Assembly: GCA_030272585.1 (NCBI GenBank) | Contig: BSYQ01000007.1 | Span: 3,476,001-3,540,000 of the forward strand | DNA length: 64,000 nt | Direction of reading: 5' to 3' | Source: Bryopsis sp. KO-2023 | Lineage: Eukaryota > Chlorophyta > Ulvophyceae > Bryopsidales > Bryopsidaceae | Part shown: positions 10,447 to 20,300 of the stretch, piece after piece | Layout: every line of letters starts with the position of its first letter | How positions within the stretch are numbered: the first letter of the stretch is position 1 | Translations under genes and position numbers: made by a program | The notes under the pieces: model-generated | Database searches by the model: none | The model's input: the letters and a program-made list of their open reading frames with translations, nothing else | Told to the model about the DNA's origin: nothing

Positions 10447-12358
10447 CTAATTGAATTTGAAATCGAAAATCACCCACCGACAATCCAACCACAGCAGTGC
10501 GACTGCCAACGTGAACTGCCCTGCTCGAAGCATTGAAAACCGTTACCTTAAGAGGTTTTCCCGCTTCCCATAGCGACGATGATGTGAGGAGGCCGATAGG
10601 CATGCGTCCAGAGTCGAAAACAGGGATACTGCGGTCTGCACGAAACGGCAGTATGAAAGTTCGCGAGGCCTTCGATGCGATCACGAAAGAACGACCCACT
10701 GGAATAAAAACATTCTCGCCTCGCTGCACTGGTTCCACCACTCCTCTTTCTGTAGCCTGGATCGTAACTGTCGTGGGTGCAACCTCCTTTGCATCGACGC
10801 CTTTAGTACATGTGTTTTCTCCTCGAACAGCCAAACACTGCACTGCCGTTTGTCGGCTCATCTCGATTAAACCTTTCGCTGGATTAATCCTGCACTCAAA
10901 TCGCTTTAATAAGTCGTTGCCCACCAGCAGATCATGCGAAACCTCATCACAAACCATGAACTCGTGCAACATGGTTTTCTTTCCCAGGGTCACGTGCATC
11001 TCCGTAACTCCTTTCGCCTGCAGCGTTGTTTGGTTAAAACAGCGTATAGCTGAGCGCGCCATGTCAACTTTCAGCTCAGACCCAGCTCGCTTCAAAGTGC
11101 GGGAGGAGATAATCGATATAGATGCACCAGTGTCGACGAGTCCATTCATCGTAACGCGATCATTCAAAACCACTGGGCAGTATAACAGCGAGCTTGCGAA
11201 ATTGATGCCTGCCTTGTCCATTTCGTCAGCGATGGCGACATTCACTATTTCACCTTCCTCTGCCATAGGATCTTCTTCAGCGAAAATATCGTCCTCAAAA
11301 TACTCGTCAACTTTGTCATCCTTCGTGGCGTCGTCAGTATCCACGTGAAATATCCCCGGCTGTTTGTCACCTCGACCTCCTTTGGAACGCTGACGAGTGA
11401 ATGGGCGTGCCTTTTCCCCTCCTTCGCCAGTACCTTGGCTTTTCACGAGATAGGTCAAAAACGAACGAAAGCGTTTATCTCGTTTCGCGAAATCAGCAAC
11501 ATAGTGTTTGAGCGTGGAAATAGGCACGCGTCTCAGCGTATCCACATGCGACGAGGTTCCTTCCAAAGCCGAAACACTTCCCTTACTCAACTCCAGAGCG
11601 TCGATCTCCATAGCATCCTCGACCCCTTTATCACTCAAATTTCCAGCGAGTAACCAATCCGTTCTTCTGCGAACGACCTGGATGACTTGGTCGAGACTTG
11701 TCTGCAGGATATCATATCCCGCTAATGTATTTCGAACATCCGTTGGCAGTTTGTTTAGTAACAACTGCAGCTTTCTCGATGGAGCCACATGAGGATATTC
11801 GTCACAGACAGTCTTGAACCTGCTCGTAAACGCTAACAGGGACTCCCCTTTTTCCTTCTTCAACGACAAAATCCTTTGTTCTGGACTGAGAATACTCTCC
11901 GTTGGAAGGAGATTGTTTAGATTCGCCTTGATAGAATCCCAGCACGCAGTCTCTATGCGTTCCTCGTCTGTCAGTCGAATCCTTCGCTCTGGATTGTCTG
12001 GGTCCTGAATAAACCACTCTGTAGCCTTCAGCGCATTAGTGATCATTTTGTAGATTGCGCGTCCTTCATGTGTGGTCGGCGCAACGTGTTTAAGAATGAC
12101 ACGTGCTCTCTCCGTGGTCTCTTCCTCTGTGACCTCGGCATACGGGACGAGCCAGTCTGCCGTCTCCCTTGTCCATTTCGTCACTCTCTGTATCTTTTCA
12201 ACGTCAGCCATGTCGTGCCTGCGGTCCTTCCTAGGACGCGATATGTCCGGAAAAAAAAGGTGTTCGTCAGTTTCAAACCAAGGCGTGTTACGCCACTTAG
12301 CTTGCTTGTCGAGGTCTGTCACACTCGACGTGTCTGAGGTAACACGTCCTTGTGCCAA
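10412..12358 (-). CDS. gag-pro: Retrotransposon Gag-protease polyprotein
   Basis: The first part is a retrotransposon Gag (capsid-like) domain, recognisable around LLAFTSRFKTVCDEYPH and LLLNKLPTDVR. The second part is an aspartic protease with the active-site motif VDTGASISI. There is no CCHC zinc knuckle, which many but not all Gypsy Gag proteins have. The first ATG in frame is at 12211 (MADVEK). The frame is open for another 114 codons upstream, back to a stop at 12554-12556 inside the LTR, with coding-like composition but no ATG. The start given here (12358) is a TTG and is arbitrary; translation may begin at 12211 or at a non-AUG codon. The stop is TAA at 10412-10414. Confidence 0.9.
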   Translation of the reverse strand: MAQGRVTSDTSSVTDLDKQAKWRNTPWFETDEHLFFPDISRPRKDRRHDMADVEKIQRVTKWTRETADWLVPYAEVTEEETTERARVILKHVAPTTHEGRAIYKMITNALKATEWFIQDPDNPERRIRLTDEERIETACWDSIKANLNNLLPTESILSPEQRILSLKKEKGESLLAFTSRFKTVCDEYPHVAPSRKLQLLLNKLPTDVRNTLAGYDILQTSLDQVIQVVRRRTDWLLAGNLSDKGVEDAMEIDALELSKGSVSALEGTSSHVDTLRRVPISTLKHYVADFAKRDKRFRSFLTYLVKSQGTGEGGEKARPFTRQRSKGGRGDKQPGIFHVDTDDATKDDKVDEYFEDDIFAEEDPMAEEGEIVNVAIADEMDKAGINFASSLLYCPVVLNDRVTMNGLVDTGASISIISSRTLKRAGSELKVDMARSAIRCFNQTTLQAKGVTEMHVTLGKKTMLHEFMVCDEVSHDLLVGNDLLKRFECRINPAKGLIEMSRQTAVQCLAVRGENTCTKGVDAKEVAPTTVTIQATERGVVEPVQRGENVFIPVGRSFVIASKASRTFILPFRADRSIPVFDSGRMPIGLLTSSSLWEAGKPLKVTVFNASSRAVHVGSRTAVVGLSVGDFRFQIQLAHQDSKRIRCV

Positions 12359-12504
12359 GTCGTGAGAGTGCGTATCTGCGTCCTCGCTGGTTCGCTGTCC
12401 TTTTGCGGTTGCAAACGAACTATCACTGAAGGATAGTTCGAGGTCGAGCTCTTCGAGTTCAACGCCTAAGCGAGCCAGCGTACGAACTTTAAACGACTGA
12501 ATAG

Positions 12505-12526
12505 ACCGAAAACAGCTCCGAAACCA
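12505..12526 (-). promoter_or_regulatory. tRNA primer-binding site of the Gypsy element
   Basis: Directly next to the 5' LTR the element strand reads TGGTTTCGGAGCTGTTTTCGG. TGG is complementary to a tRNA CCA end and sits with no spacer from the LTR, as expected for minus-strand priming. The matching tRNA would end GCUCCGAAACCA; it cannot be named without the host tRNA set. Confidence 0.8.
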
Positions 12527-12739
12527 TGTAACAAACTCGAGCGCAGACTTATCTCAACGCGAACAAACGTTCGCTGTCTCTTGTTTACAAGCTTCCCCTG
12601 TCGAACTTTATACCTTCCCACGACTAATCGAAACTGTCCACAAGATTCCCTCACTATCGCACTACCCCACGTTACACAGCACCACTTCCTTTCGTCCACT
12701 ACTGCCTCATTTCAGTCATCTACCGCTTTGGCGCTCACA
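12527..12739 (-). repeat. 5' LTR of the Gypsy element
   Basis: Identical by eye to 7428-7640. On the element strand it begins TGTGAGCGCC and ends GTTTGTTACA. The TATAAA at 12612-12607 would place the transcript start near 12580, splitting U3 from R-U5. Confidence 0.95.
12607..12612 (-). promoter_or_regulatory. TATA box in the 5' LTR
   Basis: TATAAA on the minus strand, inside the LTR, well placed to drive the genomic transcript of the retrotransposon. Its copy in the 3' LTR is at 7508-7513. Confidence 0.6.
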
Positions 12740-13180
12740 AAATCTACTCCCACAACAATGAACTTGCAAATTGTCCAAAATAGAAAAAAAAGAACCTTGT
12801 CTCCATACACACAACTTCCATTTTTCACACAAGAACGAAAAAACGGACCCCTGAACACAAGATCCGAATCTATGAAAAGGGCTGATAAACCTCAAACCGA
12901 CCACGAACGATGATAACCAACCAAAAACAATTATATCCCCCCTACCTTGCGAAAGTTTCAAAAAAAAGAAAAAAGGAGCTAAGAAAACACACACAAGGAG
13001 TTATGCTAGCTCCCCACCGCACTGCTACCGAATCACTAATCCGATTTTCCCATCAGGCCGCCGCCTGAAATCTAGCTTTTTCACCAACCCAACCTCGATC
13101 GATCTATCCAACCAACCATTACGAAGCGTTAACATAACCACATCGGGATTCTTATCGATGTGTGAATGCGCCATTCAAAA
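12740..13180. other. 3' flank of the kinase gene
   Basis: This is AT-rich sequence between the kinase stop and the 5' LTR, with no coding signal. It likely carries the kinase 3' untranslated region. The retrotransposon insertion bounds it. Confidence 0.4.
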
Positions 13181-15208
13181 TCAAAAGGATTTCGCCCCCA
13201 TGTTGATCATTTCCTCGTCCAAGGCTTCGTCGGCATATTCATCCGACAGCAAAGCTTGAGGTTTAGTGCGTCCGATCGTGGCTTCCCTCACGATCTTGCT
13301 GATTTCAGCATCCGACTGTAGGCCCGACTTTTGCGAAGCTTTCAAGTAAACATCGTTCATCGTGAGAGCATCTGGCGGCAGTCCCTCCCTGTACCAGGGG
13401 TGCTTCATGATGCCCCTGATCGTCAAGCGATCATTGGGATCCTCTTGCATGATCTTCGAGATCAAGTCACGGCATCCACTGGAGACGTAGCCAGGGACCT
13501 TGAAGTCGATCTTCATGATTCTTTGCATGACTTCGAACTGGGATTGCTGGTCGGGCAGCTGGGAATCCTCGTTTCTGCTGAAAGGGTATTGCCCCACCAC
13601 CATCACGTACAGCACCACACCACACGACCAAATGTCGCTCATTTTGGCATCGTAGGGACCTTCCCGGGTTTTCACGATTTCCGGAGCCATGTAGTCTGGG
13701 GTGCCCACTCTCGAGCTGAATGCATCATTACAGCTTTGATCAGACGATATGCACAAGGATCGAACCCCAGCAAATAAATAAATTAATTAATTAATAAATT
13801 AAAAAATTAAAAAAAAAAGATATGAGAATAGAAAAAATCTTTATCTAAGTAACACATCGTTACAGCTTTGATCAGATGAGATGCACAAAAGACCCCAACA
13901 ATCCTTTTGAAAAAAAAAAGGATGAAAATAGAAGAATCGGAATGGGCTTCTCGGAGCTCGGAAATGCCCACGAAACCTTCGAAAGCAAACCACCTGGGAG
14001 CGGAATTCCATTCTTCATGCTTGGAATAACCAAAGTCGCACAATTTGACCAGAGGAACCCTGAGTCCAGATTGAAGCAACACGTTTTCGAGTTTGACGTC
14101 GCGATTCACGACGCCACGGCGGTGGCAATATTCCAATCCAAAAATCAACTGTTGAAAAATAGGCCTGGCAACAGAGTCCGGCAGACGAACCCTTTTCTGT
14201 TGAAAAAAAAAAACGGCAGCCATATTTTAGCAGAAGGAGAAAACCACAAATTGAAAAGGAAGACTGAAAATGCAATCAAATTAGCATGAGTGTGGTGAAG
14301 AGCATTTCAGGCAACCTATCCATTAATTTTTTTTCTTTTCTTTTCTTTATTTGTTTTCGTTTTTTTTTGGTCCACAGAGGTGAATGAAATTCAGAAACAC
14401 ACCTGCACCATTCGAAATAAATCCCCCTGATCTGCATACTCCATTACGATTGCCAGGTAATCTTTCGTCAGGAAAACTTCGTAAAACTGAACCACGTGGG
14501 GATGCCTCAACGTTTTGTGATTCAATATTTCCCTCTCCACATATTGCTGGATGTGATCGCCTCGCAGCAAAAACTTAATTGCCACCACCTTTTTGGTCGC
14601 ACTGAAACCAACACCCCACACAGAAAAATCACAATAATGCACTCCCTCAGCCTGTAACACATTTTTGTGAACGAAGTACACTCGGCCTTGTGGCCTTGTG
14701 TAAAATCATTTCAGTTCAAATCAATGCACTCCCCCCCCCCCCCAAAAAAAAAAAAAAAAAAAAAAAAAAGGAGAAAAAAGAGAGAGAAAGATAGAGAAAG
14801 TGTGAGAATGGGAATAGAAAGGACACAGTTGCAGTTGCATTCTATAAACACTTTTTCCCAGATATTGAATAAGTTACAACCCAAATATCCAGGTAAAAAA
14901 TAAGCCCCAAATCTGCAATTCACAAATCGCTTTCTCCACACTTTCACTTTAAAACAAGAACATGCATATCTTACGAATCACAGTTTTCCGATCGCCACTC
15001 AACGCCACTCCAAAGAAGCAAAAAAAGAAAAACACCCTCCTCCGAACATTCTCCGTATTTATCTTTTTTCATGTTTTTTTTAGAAAGATTCTGCGGCGAC
15101 TCACTTGTTGAGGGCTTTCACGACGAATCCGAAACTCCCGCTGTTCAGATCAGCGATCTTGGTGTAGCGCTTATTTCCATGAAGCGGGTTTTTTTCGACG
15201 TCCTTCAT
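13181..15208 (-). CDS. SnRK2-like serine/threonine protein kinase
   Basis: Four exons, 15208-15105, 14601-14403, 14196-13994 and 13715-13181, about 346 residues, typical of SnRK2 length. Phases match across all introns. Kinase motifs appear in order: glycine loop LNSGSFGFVVKA, lysine in VAIKFL, alphaC glutamate in EREILNHKTLRHPHVVQF, hinge MEYADQGDLF, catalytic loop NRDVKLENVLL, DFG, and GTPDYMAPEI. The C-terminal lobe (WSCGVVLYVMVVGQYPF, MKHPWYREGLP) closely follows SnRK2 and green-algal stress kinases as remembered, rather than AMPK or CDPK. The usual His of the HRD motif is Asn here. The start is the only in-frame ATG in exon 1. A role in osmotic or nutrient stress signalling is inferred from the family. 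Confidence 0.88.
13724..13888. repeat. Duplicated 34-bp segment near a splice acceptor
   Basis: The sequence at 13724-13757 (CATTACAGCTTTGATCAGA core) recurs at 13855-13888 with about three differences. Copy 1 is the intron sequence just upstream of the last kinase exon on the minus strand, so the duplicate adds a second acceptor-proximal segment inside the same intron. Confidence 0.7.
14640..14725 (+). repeat. SINE-like dispersed repeat, copy C (truncated)
   Basis: It matches the 3' part of copies at 5776-5912 and 36690-36815, including GGCCTTGTGTAAAAT and the tail TTTCAGTTCAAATCAAT. It lies in intron 1 of the kinase gene, antisense to it. Confidence 0.6.
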
Positions 15209-17395
15209 TTTGCTTTTCCTCCCCAAAACACAAATTTGCGACTCCTTTTTTTTCTCCGTTCTGATACGATTCCCAAACAAAAAAAGTAAAAACACGGAGC
15301 AGACCGCGACCTGCGTCCTCGCCGTTACACCGTGTTTTCGATATTTGCACTTCCTGCCACCTGTTTTAGGTTGATTGTCCAGAGGGACCCCAGACCTTTC
15401 CGACAAGTCATCTCAAAACGGACGGCCACCATTACACTTTCTGTCCTTCCTGTTCGTGGAGCAATTTTCTGGAAATCAATCCGGAAGTCGTGTTGCTTCC
15501 ACCAACTGGTGTTTGCAGATGCGTTGCTGTGTGGCGGCTGAAACCCCTAATCGTGCTGCATTGTTTCGCGCCCACTGTTCTCGGTGGCGAGGTTGAGTGA
15601 TGAACTAAATGTGACCAATAGGATTTTTTAGGCGGCCATGTTGAGTGCGTTTCGATCGCTGCGGATCGGTTTCGTTTTTTTTCGGTTTCGCTCTGGGCTT
15701 CCCTGCAGGTAACACCGCCACACAGTGTCGTAGGGGTGAACGGATTCGATGCATGGAGTTTGTTCGTGTCCGAAAATGGGCGATGGCACAGACTGCCATC
15801 GAGAATCTCTGATATCCCCAAGCAGTGTTTTGTTTTTTTTGGCCCATTATGATCCTTTGTTGCTCATAAAAAACCCACCACCACCACCAAGTGGCTGCAC
15901 ATGGTACAGTGCAATAATGTGAGTAGGGCAAACGAAGGTGGATGTGATGAATCGCTGTTGATACTTGGAATGAAAACACCCACCGCAAGGGAAGATGATA
16001 GGAAGGGGGCTGTATAATGAAATGTCAGACTTGTGCTATCAGGTTCCCAACCTTGCAGTGATTTGAGTTGGGGCCACGTCAAGATGAAAAGGGCAAATTG
16101 AGGGCCACCTCCAATCCAAATAGGAATTTGAGAAGAAGAAAAAGACTCTGCCCGGAGGCCTCCCGAGGTCCTAATCATTCCAAATGACATTACATTGCTG
16201 GTACAATCATGTGGGGTTGAGTACATGTCGATTTGTCCAAGAAGCACAGTCTCTGCCTGACTTATTGTGGTTCAAAAGAATATGATCTGGTTGGAAACTA
16301 TGAGAATATGGTAAAAAAAACCCATAAAAATTCCATGCGTGGAAAGAAACACAGTGTTGTTTGAGTGTTGGGGTTCATTCAAGCATCTGCTTTCTTCCGG
16401 CTGTAATGAGACAACAGAATTCATTTTTTTTTCTCTTTTTAAATGCAACCTGCACAAACTATTTCCTTCTGATATTATCGAAGCTGAAATGACAGCGCCC
16501 TATTCAACGTGCCAGAGAATATGCTATCTTGTTTCAAAGAAATCCCCCATGCAAATGACAGGACAGATGAAAATGGTGTCTACTGCTCTATGTGTAAAAG
16601 CGGTGAACGAACAAAATACAGTCAGACTGACACCAGCCGCTGATATGCCAGCAACACCCGCCCACGAACCACAACACACATAAACTAATGATCTAGCGAT
16701 ACTCCCATAAATTCTATTAACCACTGCTTTGTTTTGTTTTCCCTTGCAGTCCCTAAAACTGAAAAAAAACTAAAAGAAACTAAAAGAAATCTCTGTCAAT
16801 CGACGATCCCTTCATTGGAGCTGCCAGGGAGATCCATGTGCCTGAAAAATGACAGATAGCAACAGATTATTCAAACTTGCATTTGCATGGTTTCAAAAGC
16901 CTACGAAAAGTTTGATTGAGCAATTCACTCTATTGCTGTGCTTACAGATGCAAGTGGCACAGCAACACTACATATTATTATACATGTTATATCTATTGTA
17001 ATGAATGAATGAATGAATGAATGTTTAATTTACATTAGGCAAACTTGCCCAGTGAAGGCCGTCCATGACGAGGTGATTCACTCATTGGCAGTTCAACAGA
17101 CAAATCTCGATGTAATAATCGGTTCAAAAAAAAGGAACAAAAAAAGGGGACGAGATTAAGACACAATATTCCTTTTTTGCGTCGATTTTCCACAATGAGT
17201 TTCATTCCAGCGACGAAAATCTGGAAATAATTTCTAACACACCCAGTTCTTGTTTCGTGATTTTTTGTGGCAGGGATGATAGGGGAAAAATAACAGAAGG
17301 AGTTGTGTGTGAACCTACAGCATTTTCATTTTTTTTTTCTTTAAATAAAGTAATGTTGAAAACATTAGGCCATCGAAAACCCTAAGCAGGTGATC
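15209..17395. other. Intergenic region between SMC2 and the kinase
   Basis: No supported gene. The part near 15209-15650 is less AT-biased and open in several frames and likely holds the kinase 5' leader and promoter. The rest has short unconnected open frames. A dispersed repeat copy lies at 16999-17080. Confidence 0.45.
16999..17080 (-). repeat. Second dispersed repeat family, copy 1
   Basis: An ATGA/GAATGAAT run followed by GTTTAATTTACATTAGGCAA and ACTTGCCCAGTGAAGGCC, ending near GACGAGGTGATT. A near-identical block is at 27277-27346. Read on the minus strand it ends in an (ATTC)n tail, which is SINE- or LINE-like. Confidence 0.65.
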
Positions 17396-20300
17396 TCACC
17401 GTGATTTTGAAACGGTCCTTGTGACGCCGGATTTGCCGTTTTTCAGCTGAGTTCTGAAAATGACGTTCGCATTGCTGAACATGCCCTCCTTTAAGGAAAC
17501 CACCACGAACTGGGACTGGGGAAAGAATCTTCGAATCATTGCCCCTATGTTTTGAGTGTGGCTCATATCAAGGGCAGAATCCACCTGGTCAACCGGTATA
17601 AAAGAAGTGGGTGGGTTCACATCCAAGGAAAAGTAATTCTATAAAAAAAATTAATTCATAGAATTACTTTTCCGTTAAAAAAAAAATGGGGGGGGGGGGG
17701 GGATGAAAATCCGGTTTTTTGGTCCACCTTTCACAGCCGCTTTTTTTTTCTTTTTTCCAATAAGCATTACGATAATTGAGATACAATTTTGACCCCTCTT
17801 CCACACACGTATTTTCTCCACCAACAATTTTCAACTTCTCAACAACAACAATAAAAAAATGTGCAATAATAGCCAAGGAAAGAGAGGGAAAAGGAAGCTC
17901 TTACCTCATCGAGAATGTAAATCGGAGCTGGGTCGAAAACCAGCATAGCAAGAATGAAGGATAATGCACAGAGCGACCGCTGGCCTCCGCTGAGCTCTGA
18001 TAAAGAATCTTTCCATTGTCCACTGATCGCAACCTTTACCTCCAGCCCTGAGTAAATCAATATTGCCAAGAGTAACAACAAACAAAAGTAAAAATCGGAA
18101 GAGACAAAACGTAATAAAGAAAAAAAACATTCATGCTCTCTCCCTCCCCGATTTTTTTTTCTTATCATTATACAGCACAAACTTAGACAAAAATTTGTCC
18201 ACCCCCCCACCCCTCCCCCAAAAAAAATGCATTAAATTGAAAGAAAGAGAATCCCACACACATCTCTCCAGAGAATTCGGCTGATCTGAGCATTAAAAAA
18301 ATATTTTTTTTCGTTTCGACTGCAAGACAAGTGATATATTTAAGCTTATTTTTGAATAGGTTCATATAAATAGATTTTAATTACACAATACACCCAGCCC
18401 TACCACCAAAAATAGCATCACATACACCAGAGCCCCCCAAAAACAAAAAGGACGGATAGTGATGAAAGGTATTAATTTTTCGAAAGTTAAATGCTGAGAT
18501 TGCCACACACCGCGCGATAATGGTTCGTTTGGGAGAGGCTCCACCGTGGCAGTGGCTCCAGGCAAAAGGATCTCGAAAATCTCGCCCATTTTGACTTTCA
18601 CTTTTTTCCAGGTCTCCTCCAATTCTCTTACTTTCCTCTCGTCCAGAATCTCGATGGACTGCCAGAAAAACAACTCAACAATCAGAAAATGTTCAAAAAC
18701 AACCCTGAACCATTAGCTAAAAATATCAACATAATTCATTGATGCACGGCTGATTTCCTCAAAATTATTTGGAGGTGGGGTGGAGGGAACTGATTGCCCA
18801 AATTAATTAACAGCTTTCATTTTTTTTGGGTGCTGGTGGTAAACAGCAAACAGCGGAAAATTTGTCCAGCTTCGGTAAAAGGTCTACGTTATTCCAGCAA
18901 TATGTCTCACAGCTTCTAGCACAACAGCTAGTTATATTGTTCTACTGACCAGATCGATTTTTTTTTTATTTTCCTCGAGTCGCTGCCTTCGATTTGTCAA
19001 TTTCTTCAATTCGTCCCGGGTGGTTTCGTACTCATCTATAGCCTGCATACAGATTAGTATATTTTTAGCCCCCCTCCTTCCCCTCAAAAAAGATTAAAAT
19101 AAAATAAAAAATTTACATTCACAGACACATTGAATCAATTCAACGACCAGGGAAAAAATGATTACTACTTCAACCGAGATAATACACAGAGAGTTTTTAA
19201 TTTATTTTCACTATTTTGCTTTTGATAAGGGAGAAAAAAAGCGAAATAGAAAGAAAAAAACTCGCAGATGGAAATGAGAACAAAAATGAAAACGAACAAA
19301 GACAAGGTGTTTTCTGGGTTTTTTGTGGTTTTTTTGGCCTGCGTTGCCAGGTCGAAAAGTTTTTTTTCTTCTAAAATTTTAAAATGCTTTTTTTTTTTTC
19401 ACAACTAGCATGCCCACTCTTTTTGTTTTTATTTCTTTTTTCCTTACATTTTTGTTTACAACCATCTTGAGCTCTTGGACTTCATTTTTCTTCGATTCGA
19501 ACTCTTTTTGTGCGTCTTCAGGGTCATTACTAATCCAGTCAAACTCCGTCCCCACTTTACCAAAATCGCTCATTTGGCTGTTGATCCATGGGAATTCCTT
19601 AAAGAAAAAATCAAACCAAAACAAAACACAAGACACACACGCACATTAGTGCGTTTAAGAAAAAACGGAATCGGGGGGAGGGAAGGGGGTTGTTCTTTGG
19701 AGGACTGTGGAGATTAAAAGGAATTGTGATTTCGCTTTCATGCATGTAGAGCGTTTTTTTCTTCTTCGAATTTTTATTTGTTCTTGCTACCTTTAATAGT
19801 TGATCTCTCCTGTTCCAGCACTTCTGTTTTTGACCTTCAATTTGCTGCAACCTATTGAAATAAAAAACACGACTTATAGGAAGAAAGATACAGTTAAAAA
19901 AACGCACACCCACACACCTGCCTGTCTGCAAACGCGCGAAACGAAAAAATAAACATGACAGGATAGTTTTTCTTTCCTCACAAATTTCTTGGAAAAAACA
20001 ACCTTGATGAAAAAATGAGTTTAATAATAATCCTCCAAACACCAGCAACATATCTGTTTCGATTTATTTTTATTTTCATTTTTTTGTTTTCCATTCTTCT
20101 TCTCAGTCGTCACACGCAGACACACACGGTGAACCGAAAAAAAACAAAAAAACAAAAAAAACACCCCCTACCTGTCTCGAGTTTTGTATTCTTCGTTGTT
20201 CAGGTCGGCTTGTTGTTTTTCCAGTTCATCTTTCTGTTTGGTTAAGTGTCTGACTCGATCATCGCACTCAACCAGAGCATTTTGTTTTTTTTTCAGTTTC

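Larger units (their letters stand above)
7428..12739 (-). mobile_element. Complete Ty3/Gypsy-type LTR retrotransposon
   Basis: The element is 5.3 kb, transcribed on the minus strand. Two 213-bp direct LTRs (12527-12739 as 5' LTR, 7428-7640 as 3' LTR) look identical base for base and begin TG and end CA on the element strand. It is flanked by a short direct repeat AAAT (7424-7427 and 12740-12743), consistent with a 4- or 5-bp target duplication. Order is LTR, primer-binding site, gag-protease, pol (RT, RNase H, integrase), polypurine stretch, LTR. RT-before-integrase order is that of Ty3/Gypsy elements. Both ORFs are intact and the LTRs match, so the insertion is recent and may be active. It sits about 440 bp downstream of the kinase stop codon. 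Confidence 0.96.

Noticed and set aside
13100..13160. AT-rich DNA near the LTR considered as part of the retrotransposon
   Set aside because: The LTR border at 12739 is fixed by the second LTR copy and the target duplication.
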